DNA of 64,000 bases, taken from NCBI GenBank assembly GCA_017399485.1, contig JAFQCA010000025.1:1-64000 (forward strand), given 5' to 3'. Of the stretch, positions 22,855 through 32,267 are shown one piece after another; position 1 is the stretch's first letter, and every line of letters starts with the position of its first letter. The notes below the pieces were generated by a model, which was not told where the DNA came from, ran no database searches, and saw only the letters and a program-made list of their open reading frames with translations. The translations under genes were made by a program, and so were the position numbers. The DNA comes from Alistipes sp. GTDB lineage: Bacteria > Bacteroidota > Bacteroidia > Bacteroidales > Rikenellaceae.

Positions 22855-24747
22855 CTATTGAATCTTCCCAGCGGCGGCATCGGGATTCTCCTTGAGCCAG
22901 CGGCGGTAGAGTTCAAAAAATGTGGGGGCGTCCAATAACTCCAACTGCGGAGCATCCTGCTTGATATGTTCAATCATCTCCTTGTGCCAAGTGGGAGATT
23001 TTAATATATCGCGATACCAGCCAAATGGGGTGGGGTTGCGATAGAGCATATCCCAAACAATAAAGTCTGCATTCTCCTCAGGAGTGTGTACCAAGTCATC
23101 TCCAGAACGCAATATGGGCATATTGCCGAATAGTCGTGTGCGAGGAGTCTTTTGCGGCACGATGCCGTTGGGACTGAACGAGGCATAACACTCCAAACCC
23201 TTGTCGTTGAGCGCAGGGGCGTGACCGTCGATAACGAATCCCGTAATCGTAAGTCCCCACTTTTGGTAGAATGGACGGCAATGCTCGGCCCACGCATCAA
23301 GGCCATCGGGAAGGCCCGATTCGCGAGGCGCTTGTAACATTCCAGGCATCAGGTAACCTGCTCCGTTATCCGCAGCGGCAAAATAGTCGTTGGGCGATGC
23401 GGTACGGCGAACGTAATCCATAACCATCGGAGCGCGGCGAGCCAATACGGGGCTTATGCACCACATTAATGGATATTCTCCTCGTGCGGGGTCGCTCCAA
23501 AAATAGGGTAGTACGCTCGTAATCCACGACGACGCGTCGTAATCACCAACGTAGAAAATATAGAATTTGCGACCATCAATTTTGACTTTGCCCTCTTCGT
23601 CAAGGTAGCCACGTTGGCGTAATTCATCTTCGGTAACCCATTTTTGGGGGTATGATTCTGCCGTTGGGAAGTGTTGCCAAAACGAAGCATTGGCCATCGC
23701 TCCAAATCCTATAGCATCGGCATCTTTGAAAGCATTATAACCACTTATTATGCGGCTGAACTCCCATTCGGTTGCTACATCTTCGTGGTGGCCGTCGGCG
23801 TGTTTTGTGTATTTGTACGCCCACGCGGGAAATCCTCCTATGTGGCACATCTTCTTACCGTTGTTAAGTCGGTATGCCTCGCGCAACATCTCGATTAATG
23901 TGTTGTAATCACATCCTACGCTCTGCTTTCGGTCATCGGTGGCTGGCTCATCAGCCCACGGCGAGAGGTCGAAGAAAAAGGCTCGTTTGCTTACGAAGAA
24001 ATCGTGGTTTGTCAAGCAATGTGCATTCATAGGTGCCGCCTGTGGTCGCTCGCGCCAATATTGGTCGAGATAATAGGCTCCGTACTCTCCGCTACAACGG
24101 TTTGACTTCATATAATTGTGAATGAACCAGATGTAAGGGTCATTTTTTAGTGAGCCCGTAGATTGGCGGTCTGTTTGCGGAATTATCCCCTTGCCCGTAA
24201 AGAGTGGAGAACCATCAGGATTAACCAACCATACCTTTACTTTCAGTTTAGGTCCTTGATTGATTAATTTGTCATAGAGCGAGCCTTTGCGTTTGTCATA
24301 ACGTATAGCCACCAGATTCTCAATACCTGCGACAGCCGATGCTACACACGAAGTTGAGGCAATGTTTGAATCATAAACAACCGCGCCATCGATATGTTTG
24401 GCGTATTTGGTAACAAGTTGTACGACATCCTCGTATAATACTGTGTCGCGTTCTGCAAGCCATCGTCCCTCCTGGCGATAATAGTTCCACCAGAAACGGT
24501 CAGCCTCCATCATATGGTTTTTGACGTAGTTGATGTATATTATGGGTTTTTCGCGATTGACTATACCTTGCAGTGTGGCGGTGGTGTGCAGTACATCCCA
24601 CATCTCTGTCACTTGCTCTTTGTTGTTGGGGGAGTAGTCCCACATCTCGGAAAAGTCAATGTACGCTATAGGTTTTTTGTCAATATTATCGCACGACAAT
24701 AGAGTGGATAATAAAATGAGCGACAAGATAAAAAGTTTGTGGTTCAT
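22855..24747 (-). CDS. GxGYxYP-family lipoprotein (putative glycoside hydrolase), 630 aa
   Basis: The ATG at 24747 gives MNHKLFILSLILLSTLLSC, a lipoprotein signal. A GTG start at 24771 is rejected because it lies on the -7 box 24771-24778. The protein carries the family motif as DNGAGYLMPG (near residue 460), with an N-terminal domain (IDFSEMWDYSPNNKEQVTEM) and a central FYIFYVGDYDASSW. The family is found beside carbohydrate-active genes in Bacteroidota, and its enzymatic reaction is not well established. Operon with GH36 suggests glycan breakdown at the cell surface. Confidence in family is good, in function low. Confidence 0.82.
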   Translation of the reverse strand: MNHKLFILSLILLSTLLSCDNIDKKPIAYIDFSEMWDYSPNNKEQVTEMWDVLHTTATLQGIVNREKPIIYINYVKNHMMEADRFWWNYYRQEGRWLAERDTVLYEDVVQLVTKYAKHIDGAVVYDSNIASTSCVASAVAGIENLVAIRYDKRKGSLYDKLINQGPKLKVKVWLVNPDGSPLFTGKGIIPQTDRQSTGSLKNDPYIWFIHNYMKSNRCSGEYGAYYLDQYWRERPQAAPMNAHCLTNHDFFVSKRAFFFDLSPWADEPATDDRKQSVGCDYNTLIEMLREAYRLNNGKKMCHIGGFPAWAYKYTKHADGHHEDVATEWEFSRIISGYNAFKDADAIGFGAMANASFWQHFPTAESYPQKWVTEDELRQRGYLDEEGKVKIDGRKFYIFYVGDYDASSWITSVLPYFWSDPARGEYPLMWCISPVLARRAPMVMDYVRRTASPNDYFAAADNGAGYLMPGMLQAPRESGLPDGLDAWAEHCRPFYQKWGLTITGFVIDGHAPALNDKGLECYASFSPNGIVPQKTPRTRLFGNMPILRSGDDLVHTPEENADFIVWDMLYRNPTPFGWYRDILKSPTWHKEMIEHIKQDAPQLELLDAPTFFELYRRWLKENPDAAAGKIQ

Positions 24748-24770
24748 AGTTCTGTCAAAAATGTTCTCCA

Positions 24771-24778
24771 CAAATATA
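24771..24778 (-). promoter_or_regulatory. -7 box TATATTTG of the GxGYxYP-GH36 operon
   Basis: Minus-strand TATATTTG, 23 bases before the ATG at 24747. It decides the start codon of that gene. Confidence 0.65.
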
Positions 24779-24799
24779 GTTTTTTTCTTGGAAAGTCGC

Positions 24800-24807
24800 T
24801 ATCTTTG
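24800..24807 (+). promoter_or_regulatory. -7 box TATCTTTG of rmuC
   Basis: TATCTTTG ends 27 bases before the ATG at 24835; in-frame starts upstream of it are therefore unlikely. Confidence 0.65.
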
Positions 24808-24834
24808 TTAAGTATAAAACGCGAAGTTGTAGAT

Positions 24835-26196
24835 ATGGATATAATATATTTGTCGATAATCGTCATATTGCTCGTCGTAGGTGTGGTATTGGCGGTACTA
24901 TATGTTAAGCAGAAACAGCAGGTTGCAATCACACAGGAGCGTTTGTCGGTAGCCGAAGAGGCTCTGTCGGTGGCGGGTGTCGCGGCTCAGGATTCGCAGA
25001 AGGTGCAAGAGGCATTGCGTGCAGAGTGTGAGCAGGAGCGTGTGGCACGAGTAAAAGCAGAGACTGAACTTGAGGCCGAGCGCCGTGTGGTGGCTGAAAA
25101 AGCACATCAACAAGAGGAGTTTGAGAAGGCCCTGCGGGAGCAGTTCAAGGCTTTGGCGGGCGATGTGTTAGGCGAGCAGAGCCGTCGGTTTAAGGAGGAG
25201 AATCGTGAGTCTATGGATGTGATACTCAAACCGTTCAAGGATAATATAAGTGAGTTCCGTCGTCGAGTGGAAGATATATATTCGCATCAGACCGAGCAGA
25301 GTGGCGCATTGAAGAATGAGTTGCAGCGTTTGATGGAGTTAAATGTGAAGATTACAGCCGAAACGACAAACTTGACCAATGCCTTAAAAGGTAACTCCAA
25401 AGTGCAAGGCGATTGGGGCGAAATGATACTTGATACGATACTCGATAATTCCAAACTTATTCGAGGCGTACACTATTATACACAACAGAATCTGAAGGAT
25501 GAGCAGGGTAATAATCTGCGCCCTGATGTGATATTGAATCTTCCTAATAATCGACAGATAGTTATCGATTCTAAAGTGTCGCTCACGTCGTACGTCAAGA
25601 GTGTTGAGGCCGAGACGGAGGCCGAGCGCAGTGTGGCAATGGCTGCACATATAACATCTGTTCGTCAGCACGTTAAGGAGTTGAGTCGCAAGAGGTATCA
25701 GGAGTTGGTTGCTTCGCCCGACTTCGTTATAATGTTTGTACCAAATGAGCCTGCCTTTCTGGATGCTCTCAAGGAGGATAATACAATATGGAGCGATGCC
25801 TATAAGAGTAAGGTCGTAATCTCCTCGCCGACCAATTTGTTTGCACTGCTGATGATTGTAAATGACTTGTGGCAGCGTGATGACCAGACGAAAAATCAGG
25901 CGGCCATTCTGGATAATGCGTTGAAGTTGTATCGTCAGTTGGTGGATTTTACTACGGCTTTGGAGGGGGTAGGTGTAGAACTTGACCAAGCCAGAGCAAA
26001 GTATGATGAGGCGTATAAGCGTCTGCATACGGGTAATAATAATATTGTGCGATTGGGTGAGCGCTTGCGTAAGTTGAGCGCGTCGACAGAGCCGAAACGT
26101 ATGCCAAAATCTTTGTTGGATAATTACGATGGTGCTTCGGATGATGAAGTAATAGTTGAGGCGGAAGGAGATAAAATGCAGATTGATAATGAGTAA
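24835..26196 (+). CDS. rmuC: DNA recombination protein RmuC, 453 aa
   Basis: RmuC limits recombination at inverted repeats and has a nuclease-like core. The ATG at 24835 gives one N-terminal membrane helix (IIYLSIIVILLVVGVVLAVLYV), then a coiled coil rich in Glu/Gln/Arg to about residue 150. The conserved core has NSKVQGDWGEMILDTILDNS, RPDVILNLPNNRQIVIDSKVSL and FVPNEPAFLDAL. It fits the family's usual length. The C-terminus overlaps the next gene's start by eight bases, indicating coupled translation. Confidence 0.92.
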   Translation: MDIIYLSIIVILLVVGVVLAVLYVKQKQQVAITQERLSVAEEALSVAGVAAQDSQKVQEALRAECEQERVARVKAETELEAERRVVAEKAHQQEEFEKALREQFKALAGDVLGEQSRRFKEENRESMDVILKPFKDNISEFRRRVEDIYSHQTEQSGALKNELQRLMELNVKITAETTNLTNALKGNSKVQGDWGEMILDTILDNSKLIRGVHYYTQQNLKDEQGNNLRPDVILNLPNNRQIVIDSKVSLTSYVKSVEAETEAERSVAMAAHITSVRQHVKELSRKRYQELVASPDFVIMFVPNEPAFLDALKEDNTIWSDAYKSKVVISSPTNLFALLMIVNDLWQRDDQTKNQAAILDNALKLYRQLVDFTTALEGVGVELDQARAKYDEAYKRLHTGNNNIVRLGERLRKLSASTEPKRMPKSLLDNYDGASDDEVIVEAEGDKMQIDNE

Positions 26197-26542
26197 GAGT
26201 GAAGTATTTTGGCAAAGATTGGATGCTCTATTGGAGCGTTCAGAGATAGTTATAGATAGGCCCAAAGGGTCGCATCATCCACGTTTTCAGGAGATTGTAT
26301 ATGCGTTGGATTATGGCTATTTGGACGGCACTACGTCGACTGATGGCGAGGGAGTTGATGTGTGGTTGGGTAGTGAGCCTGAGCGAGGCCTCAATGCCGT
26401 AATATGTACTGTCGATTTGGATAAAGGTGATGCCGAGATGAAGTTGATGGTGGGCTGCACGGACGACGAGATGCAATATATCGAGGATTTTTATAACACC
26501 TGGCCCGATATGGGAGGGTATATTATCAAAAGAAAAGAGTAA
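26189..26542 (+). CDS. Inorganic pyrophosphatase-like protein, 117 aa
   Basis: Small soluble protein resembling a shortened family I inorganic pyrophosphatase: IDRPKGSHHPRF, YALDYGYLDGTTSTDGEGVDVWLGSEP, and later VGCTDDE. The DGEGVDVW block corresponds to the DGDPLDV metal-binding region, with one acidic ligand altered, so catalytic activity is uncertain. Start at 26189 (MSKSEV) is chosen over the in-frame ATG at 26156 because it overlaps the rmuC stop by only eight bases. Co-transcribed with rmuC; it faces the convergent uvrB gene. Confidence 0.75.
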   Translation: MSKSEVFWQRLDALLERSEIVIDRPKGSHHPRFQEIVYALDYGYLDGTTSTDGEGVDVWLGSEPERGLNAVICTVDLDKGDAEMKLMVGCTDDEMQYIEDFYNTWPDMGGYIIKRKE

Positions 26543-26573
26543 CTATTGGTTACTCTTTTCTTTGTATTAGACT

Positions 26574-28616
26574 CTATTTCTCGGCCTCTTCTTTGATTTT
26601 CTGGAGTTCGTACATACGGTCACGATAGCGGGCGGCGGCGAGGAAATCCAACGACTTGGCGGCGCGCTCCATATCCTCACGGGCTTTGGCTATCAGCGCA
26701 TCTACGTTTTGCGATTCGTATTGGCGTTGTACGGCATACTCTTTCTCGACATCGGCTGCCGTCATATAGTGATTATCAACAATCGGATATACCGTCATAT
26801 CTTCGGGTTTTGCCTTGCTTGCAAGTAGTAGGCTCTGGCCCGTTCCGCTCTTTTGTGCTTGTCGTGGCAGCATCTGATTCTCAAGATTGTAGCGCACCTG
26901 CTTTTCGCGGCGGCGGTTACTCTGTTCTATGGCTACACGCATCGAGTCGGTGCAATGGTCGGCATAGAGTATAACCTGTCCGTTGGAGTGGCGGGCAGCA
27001 CGACCTGCTATCTGCGTTATGGAGCGAACATTTCTCAAAAATCCCTCCTTGTCGGCATCCAATATCGCCACAAGACCGACCTCGGGTAGGTCAAGACCTT
27101 CGCGCAGGAGGTTTACTCCAATGAGTACATCAAACATTCCTGCTCGTAAATCCTCCAGAATCTGTACTCGCTCAAGTGTGTCAACGTCGGAGTGGATGTA
27201 ACGGTTACGGATACCTACACGGTCAAAATATTTCGACAACTCTTCGGCCATACGCTTGGTGATGGTCGTCACCAAAATCTTGTCATCGACGCGGGCCCTA
27301 CGTTCAATCTCTTCTATGAGGTCATCGATTTGATTCTCTGTAACTCTAACCTCCAATGGTGGGTCCACAAGTCCTGTAGGACGTATTAACTGTTCGGCTA
27401 TAATGCCTTCGCTCTTCTCTAATTCGAAGTCGGCAGGTGTGGCGCTCACATAGATGGCTGTACCCATCATTGACTCAAACTCCTCAAAACGCAGTGGGCG
27501 ATTGTCTTTGGCAGCAGGCAGGCGGAAACCGTACTCCACAAGATTCTCCTTGCGGGCGCGGTCACCTCCATACATAGCGTGTACCTGCGGTAGGGTGACG
27601 TGACTCTCGTCAATTACCATCAAATAATCTTCGGGAAAGTAGTCGAGCAGACAGAATGGACGTGTACCCTCGGCTCGCCCGTCGAAATAACGGGAGTAGT
27701 TTTCTATACCAGAGCAGTAGCCCAACTCCTTAATCATCTCCAAATCGTACTCTACGCGTTGTTTTATGCGTTGAGCCTCCATCTCGCGCCCCTGCTTCTC
27801 GTAGAACGAGATTCGCTCACCAAGGTCGAGATAAATCTGCTGAACGGCGGTGTTGATGCGCTCTTTGGTTGTTACAAAGAGATTTGCGGGGAAGATTGTA
27901 ACCTTGTCCAACGAGTCGTATCGTTGTCCGCTGATGGGGTCGATGAGTTGTATGGTGTCAATCTCATTGTCGAAGAATGTTATGCGGTAGCAGTTGTCGC
28001 CAAAGGCGGCCATAATATCTATCGTGTCGCCTTTAACGCGGAATGTGGCGGGCGTTAGTTCTCGCTCGGTGCGAGTGTAAAGGGCCTCGACCAAACGATA
28101 TAGGAAATGCTTGTAACTGACCTGTTGTCCGACCTTTATTGTAATTGATGTGGCGTGAAAATCTGCGGGATTACCGATTCCGTATAGACACGAAACACTC
28201 GATACGACAATAACATCGCGGCGGCCCGACAATAGAGCTGAAGTGGTGCTCAGTCGCATCTTCTCAATCTCGTCGTTGATGGCCAAATCCTTCTCTATGT
28301 AGGTGTCTGTCGTGGGCAGATAGGCTTCGGGCTGGTAGTAATCGTAATACGATACAAAGTACTCTACGGCATTGTCGGGAAAGAAATTTTTGAACTCGCC
28401 ATAGAGTTGTGCCGCCAGAGTCTTGTTGTGGCTCAAAACGAGTGTCGGGCGTTGTAACTTGTTGATTACATTGGCAACCGTAAATGTCTTGCCAGAGCCT
28501 GTTACACCCAATAGCGTAGTGTGACGTGCGCCACTTTCGATAGAGTCGATAAGTTGCGCAATAGCCTCGGGCTGGTCGCCCGTAGGAGCATAGTCTGACA
28601 CAAGTTTGAAATCCAT
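26574..28616 (-). CDS. uvrB: Excinuclease ABC subunit B, 680 aa
   Basis: Damage-verification helicase of nucleotide excision repair, acting with UvrA and UvrC. The Walker A is LLGVTGSGKTFTVANV. The beta-hairpin that clamps DNA is YYDYYQPEAYLPTTDTYIEKD, and DESHVTLPQ carries the DExx box. The helicase C half has GVNLLREGLDLPEVGLVAILDADKEGFLR and QIAGRAARH. The C-terminal UVR domain (DMERAAKSLDFLAAARYRDRMYELQ) binds UvrC. Full length. A -7 box ends four bases before the ATG, so the mRNA is predicted leaderless. It converges on the pyrophosphatase-like gene. Confidence 0.96.
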   Translation of the reverse strand: MDFKLVSDYAPTGDQPEAIAQLIDSIESGARHTTLLGVTGSGKTFTVANVINKLQRPTLVLSHNKTLAAQLYGEFKNFFPDNAVEYFVSYYDYYQPEAYLPTTDTYIEKDLAINDEIEKMRLSTTSALLSGRRDVIVVSSVSCLYGIGNPADFHATSITIKVGQQVSYKHFLYRLVEALYTRTERELTPATFRVKGDTIDIMAAFGDNCYRITFFDNEIDTIQLIDPISGQRYDSLDKVTIFPANLFVTTKERINTAVQQIYLDLGERISFYEKQGREMEAQRIKQRVEYDLEMIKELGYCSGIENYSRYFDGRAEGTRPFCLLDYFPEDYLMVIDESHVTLPQVHAMYGGDRARKENLVEYGFRLPAAKDNRPLRFEEFESMMGTAIYVSATPADFELEKSEGIIAEQLIRPTGLVDPPLEVRVTENQIDDLIEEIERRARVDDKILVTTITKRMAEELSKYFDRVGIRNRYIHSDVDTLERVQILEDLRAGMFDVLIGVNLLREGLDLPEVGLVAILDADKEGFLRNVRSITQIAGRAARHSNGQVILYADHCTDSMRVAIEQSNRRREKQVRYNLENQMLPRQAQKSGTGQSLLLASKAKPEDMTVYPIVDNHYMTAADVEKEYAVQRQYESQNVDALIAKAREDMERAAKSLDFLAAARYRDRMYELQKIKEEAEK

Positions 28617-28620
28617 ACGA

Positions 28621-28628
28621 CAAAGTTA
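28621..28628 (-). promoter_or_regulatory. -7 box TAACTTTG immediately before uvrB
   Basis: Minus-strand TAACTTTG, separated from the uvrB ATG (28616) by TCGT only, implying transcription start at the start codon. Confidence 0.6.
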
Positions 28629-28649
28629 TCTATTTCTTCGAGATTCACG

Positions 28650-28677
28650 AAAAAAGCGGCAACAAATATGCTGCCGC
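28650..28677 (-). terminator. Terminator of the TlpA-like gene
   Basis: On the minus strand GCGGCA pairs with TGCCGC (plus 28672-28677 and 28656-28661), followed by TTTTTTCG. It lies between the TlpA-like stop and the uvrB promoter. Confidence 0.8.
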
Positions 28678-28704
28678 CTACGGGTTTTTACTTGAAAATA
28701 GAGA

Positions 28705-29856
28705 TTATTTCAGTATGGTATCCAACTCTTTGTAGAAATCGGGTTGCGCTCCGAGATATTTTTTATGGATTTTACCCTCTTTGTTGAGGATTATATATGT
28801 TGGGAATCCCTCGATACCGTACACATTTGTCAAATCTTTCTCTTTTGAGACACCTTTGGGATTTATTACATTAATCCACGGCAACTCCATATCCTTTACC
28901 ATCTTTTCCCAAGCAGCCTCCTCTGATTGATTAGCAATGCCGACAATTTCAAATTTGCCTGCATATTTTTGGTAATATTCCTTCAAATGGGGCATACTTG
29001 CTATACAGGGACCGCACCAAGTTGCCCAAAAGTCTAATACAACCCATTTGCCTCGTAAAGACGAGAGCGTGAACGTATTGCCTTCGGTGTCGAAAAGAAT
29101 GAAATTGGGAGTGTCAGCGTCAGTGCCGACTGCACCCATTCTATTGGTTGCCTCTTTCTGCTGCTTTTTAAGCCTTTTCTCTTTTGCAGTTTCGATGTTT
29201 TGAAATATTACGGAGAATGGCGAGTTGCGAACATCATCGCTTATCATATCGGCATACTCAATCATATCGTCCAATGAGCCTGTCCCTGAAAGTAGATACG
29301 CCGATATAAGTTTATCGGGGTGTTGGCGTATATAGTTTTGGCAGAGATTGATTGTTTCTTTATCTATCTTATTCTTTCGCTCGGTATATTGCTTTTCGGG
29401 GATATCCTCGCATTGTAACAGCGCTGATTGGATAAGTAGCGGGTTGTAAGAGGTGTGAATCTCGCTCCAATCTCTGTTGATTTGTGAGCCACGCGCCGTA
29501 AAGTCGGTAACGAATATCGAATCCATACGGGCATTGAAACGTACGCGTTCTCTGTCAAATCTGAATATGGTTATGTCAGAACATCCATAAAAGCGGCGAG
29601 TACCACCCTCAATATTCTGGACTCCTTGTGCAGGGTAGAATGTGTAAACAGCGGGCTCATCGTAAGGTGTTGTGTACGAGATTTTGCCATTATGCGCAAC
29701 GAGTGTGTCGGTGTGCTCCTCGTTGTTGTTCATAAGAGTAATGCGCAGGGCAACGGTGTCGTTTGTAAGACCTTCGATATGGCCGCTAATGAGGTTGCGC
29801 GGCCCGCAAGCCGAAAGTGTAACCAGAATTGTAATAATGAAGAGAGATTTTTTCAT
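28705..29856 (-). CDS. TlpA/ResA-like thioredoxin-fold lipoprotein with N-terminal DUF4369-like domain, 383 aa
   Basis: Exported thiol-disulfide oxidoreductase. The signal peptide ends LSAC (Cys17). Residues about 20-120 resemble the DUF4369 beta domain common before TlpA domains in Bacteroidota (ISGHIEGLTNDTVALRITL). A helical linker follows. The redox domain from about 245 carries TLSSLRGKWVVLDFWATWCGPCIASMPHLKEYY with a classical WCGPC site, then cis-Pro region GFPTYIILNKEGKI. Likely acts in the periplasm on disulfides or cytochrome maturation; the partner is unknown. Single-gene unit with its own terminator and a -7 box at 29887-29894. Confidence 0.9.
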   Translation of the reverse strand: MKKSLFIITILVTLSACGPRNLISGHIEGLTNDTVALRITLMNNNEEHTDTLVAHNGKISYTTPYDEPAVYTFYPAQGVQNIEGGTRRFYGCSDITIFRFDRERVRFNARMDSIFVTDFTARGSQINRDWSEIHTSYNPLLIQSALLQCEDIPEKQYTERKNKIDKETINLCQNYIRQHPDKLISAYLLSGTGSLDDMIEYADMISDDVRNSPFSVIFQNIETAKEKRLKKQQKEATNRMGAVGTDADTPNFILFDTEGNTFTLSSLRGKWVVLDFWATWCGPCIASMPHLKEYYQKYAGKFEIVGIANQSEEAAWEKMVKDMELPWINVINPKGVSKEKDLTNVYGIEGFPTYIILNKEGKIHKKYLGAQPDFYKELDTILK

Positions 29857-29886
29857 TGTTTTGCAAATAATGTGTTAATCGTAATG

Positions 29887-29894
29887 CAAATATA
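29887..29894 (-). promoter_or_regulatory. -7 box TATATTTG of the TlpA-like gene
   Basis: Minus-strand TATATTTG, 30 bases before the ATG at 29856. Confidence 0.6.
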
Positions 29895-29967
29895 CAAACA
29901 ATTTCCCCACGCCGAATGTTTTGGCGAGGTTTTGTTTATTATTTATTATTATTCATAATATTTTTGC

Positions 29968-29975
29968 TACCTTTG
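29968..29975 (+). promoter_or_regulatory. -7 box TACCTTTG of dnaG
   Basis: TACCTTTG ends 26 bases before the dnaG ATG at 30002. Confidence 0.6.
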
Positions 29976-30001
29976 TACGATTATAGCCTATTAGTGATTG
30001 T

Positions 30002-31987
30002 ATGATAGACCACGCTACCATAGACCGCATTTTTGCAGCCGCCGATATTGTCGATATCGTTGGCGATTACGTTACGCTCAAACGTAAGGGCGCGAACTAT
30101 CAGGCGTGTTGTCCGTTCCATAACGAAAAGACTCCTTCGTTTGTTGTCTCGCCCGCAAAAGGTATGTTCAAATGCTTTGGTTGTGGTAAGGGCGGTAATG
30201 CCGTTACATTCATTATGGAGCAGGAAAATGTGAGTTATCCTGAGGCACTGAAGATTGTGGCTAAACGCTATGGCATAGAGGTTGAGGAGCGTGAACAGAC
30301 TGAGGAGGAGGTGCGCCGCAATAATGACCGCGAGAGTATGTTCGCGTTGAATGGTTGGGCGGCAGAATATTTTTCTAAGTATCTGTTGGCTAATCCCGAG
30401 GGTAAGAGTATCGGGCTATCATATTTCGCACAAAAACGAGGTTTCACCGATGCGACTATCAAGAAGTTCGGTCTTGGATTCTGTTCTGCCGAGGGCGATG
30501 CTATGTCGCAGGCGGCATTGGCTGCAGGATACAAAGAGGAGTTCTTGTTATCGACGGGCCTTGCATTGAAGAGTGAGCGCGATGGTCGTCTGCGTGACAG
30601 ATTCCGTGATAGGGTGATGTTCCCTGTTCATAACATTTCGGGTCGAGTTGTGGCTTTTGGCGGCCGTACCCTGCGTACCGATAAATCTGTGGCCAAGTAT
30701 CAGAATTCACCTGAGAGCGAAATCTACAGCAAAAAGCGAGAACTTTACGGCCTCTATTTTGCGAAGAAGGCAATCCAACAGATGGATTTTGCCATTATGG
30801 TCGAGGGTTATACCGATGTGATTTCGATGCATCAGGCGGGTGTGGAAAATGTAGTAGCATCGTCAGGTACGTCACTTACCGTAGAACAGATTCAACTATT
30901 GCATCGCTTTACACGCAATATAACGGTAATATATGATGGTGATGCTGCAGGCTTGAAGGCGTCGTTGCGAGGTATAGACCTTATACTGAAGGAGGGTATG
31001 AATGTCCGAGTGGTGCTGTTGCCAGCGGAGGATGACCCCGATTCGTTTGCTCGTAGCCATACGGCTGAAGAGGTACAAACATATATACGCGAGAATGAGG
31101 AGGATTTTTTGACCTTCAAAGCCAAACTGTTGTTACGCGATGCGGGGCGTGACCCTATAAAACGCGCTGAGATTATCAGTGATATGGTGCAATCCATAAT
31201 TCTTGTGCCTGATACCATCCAGCGCTCGGTGTTTACCAAGGAGTGTGCCCGTATTATGGATGTGGATGAGAATATGCTCATCTCTGAGGTGGCGCGAAAG
31301 AGGGCTATACAGTCTGGCGATAGGGAGACCGAAGAGTTTATTCGTCGTGAGCAAGCCAAAATACGACGTGAGCAGCAGATGGCAACAAATGCGGATGCTA
31401 CGGCGTTGCAAAGACCTCTGTCGGCAGGCAGCAGTGAGGATGCTCTGGAGCGTGAGATAATAAAATATCTACTCAAGGCGGGACATAAGAATTTTGAGGT
31501 TAAGGAGCATTATAATGTTATTTCGATAAATATTGCCGATGAGATATTCCGCAATTTGGATGAAGATAATATAGTATTCTCAAATCGAGTATATAATGTT
31601 TTGCTATCGACCTATCGTGAGCATTGGCAGGAGTTGGGTGTCGGAGTTGAAGTAGGAGCCCAGTATTTTGTAAATCATCCCGACCCTGAAGTGTGCAATG
31701 CTGCGGTGGATATACTCACATCGGACGATAACTATGTGCCGAGTAATATCTGGCAGCGTAAGGATGTACACGTTGAAAGCGAGGAGGAGATATTGTCGGC
31801 AGGTGTACCTAAAGCCATAATGTTGTATCGCTCGAAGGTGGTAGAGCGAATGATTAAAGTGCAGTTGGAGCGTTTGAAGGATAAGTCGCTGAGTGAGCAG
31901 GAGGAGGCCGAGTGTATTAAGCAGTTGGATGTGTTGAATAAGGTCAAGGCTGCACTTGCCAAAGAGAGTCAGCGTCTGATTCTGTAG
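30002..31987 (+). CDS. dnaG: DNA primase, 661 aa
   Basis: Makes RNA primers at the replication fork with the replicative helicase. The zinc-binding domain is CCPFHNEKTPSF ... FKCFGCGKGG (residues about 37-65). The TOPRIM core contains MVEGYTDVISMHQAGVENVVASSGTSL and TVIYDGDAAGLKASLRGIDLIL. Residues beyond about 440 are the helicase-binding region, diverged from proteobacterial DnaG as usual. Length is normal. Not in the classical rpsU-dnaG-rpoD arrangement; here it has its own promoter and is followed by a 280-base gap before smpB. Confidence 0.95.
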   Translation: MIDHATIDRIFAAADIVDIVGDYVTLKRKGANYQACCPFHNEKTPSFVVSPAKGMFKCFGCGKGGNAVTFIMEQENVSYPEALKIVAKRYGIEVEEREQTEEEVRRNNDRESMFALNGWAAEYFSKYLLANPEGKSIGLSYFAQKRGFTDATIKKFGLGFCSAEGDAMSQAALAAGYKEEFLLSTGLALKSERDGRLRDRFRDRVMFPVHNISGRVVAFGGRTLRTDKSVAKYQNSPESEIYSKKRELYGLYFAKKAIQQMDFAIMVEGYTDVISMHQAGVENVVASSGTSLTVEQIQLLHRFTRNITVIYDGDAAGLKASLRGIDLILKEGMNVRVVLLPAEDDPDSFARSHTAEEVQTYIRENEEDFLTFKAKLLLRDAGRDPIKRAEIISDMVQSIILVPDTIQRSVFTKECARIMDVDENMLISEVARKRAIQSGDRETEEFIRREQAKIRREQQMATNADATALQRPLSAGSSEDALEREIIKYLLKAGHKNFEVKEHYNVISINIADEIFRNLDEDNIVFSNRVYNVLLSTYREHWQELGVGVEVGAQYFVNHPDPEVCNAAVDILTSDDNYVPSNIWQRKDVHVESEEEILSAGVPKAIMLYRSKVVERMIKVQLERLKDKSLSEQEEAECIKQLDVLNKVKAALAKESQRLIL

Positions 31988-32267
31988 TATAATAGTATAA
32001 TGATGAGATAGGCCCAACCTATATCGCCCGAATAATAAAAAGGGATAGGGCCGGAGGCGTACGCGTATCACTACGCATACCGTGTGCAAACAGAAAATAA
32101 ACAGAAAGATGTGTAAAACATATTAAAGATAAAAGAATTAGTTACCTTTATCCGGCTCTATCCGTTGATGTAAATGGCAAAAACAGTGCCACAAAAGGAC
32201 AGAATAGTAAACGATTCGGGAGGGAATATTCTGAACGGGTAGTCGGAGTAGATGTAAGTGGATATAT

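Noticed and set aside
24748..24771. GTG start for the GxGYxYP protein at 24771
   Set aside because: The codon lies on the -7 promoter box, so it cannot be in the mRNA.
25384..26265. 293-codon open frame opposite rmuC
   Set aside because: Shadow frame; rmuC motifs on the plus strand are clear and the antisense product is featureless.
30002..32267. tmRNA near smpB
   Set aside because: The 280 bases before smpB and the flanks do not show tRNA-like ends or a tag-coding frame.
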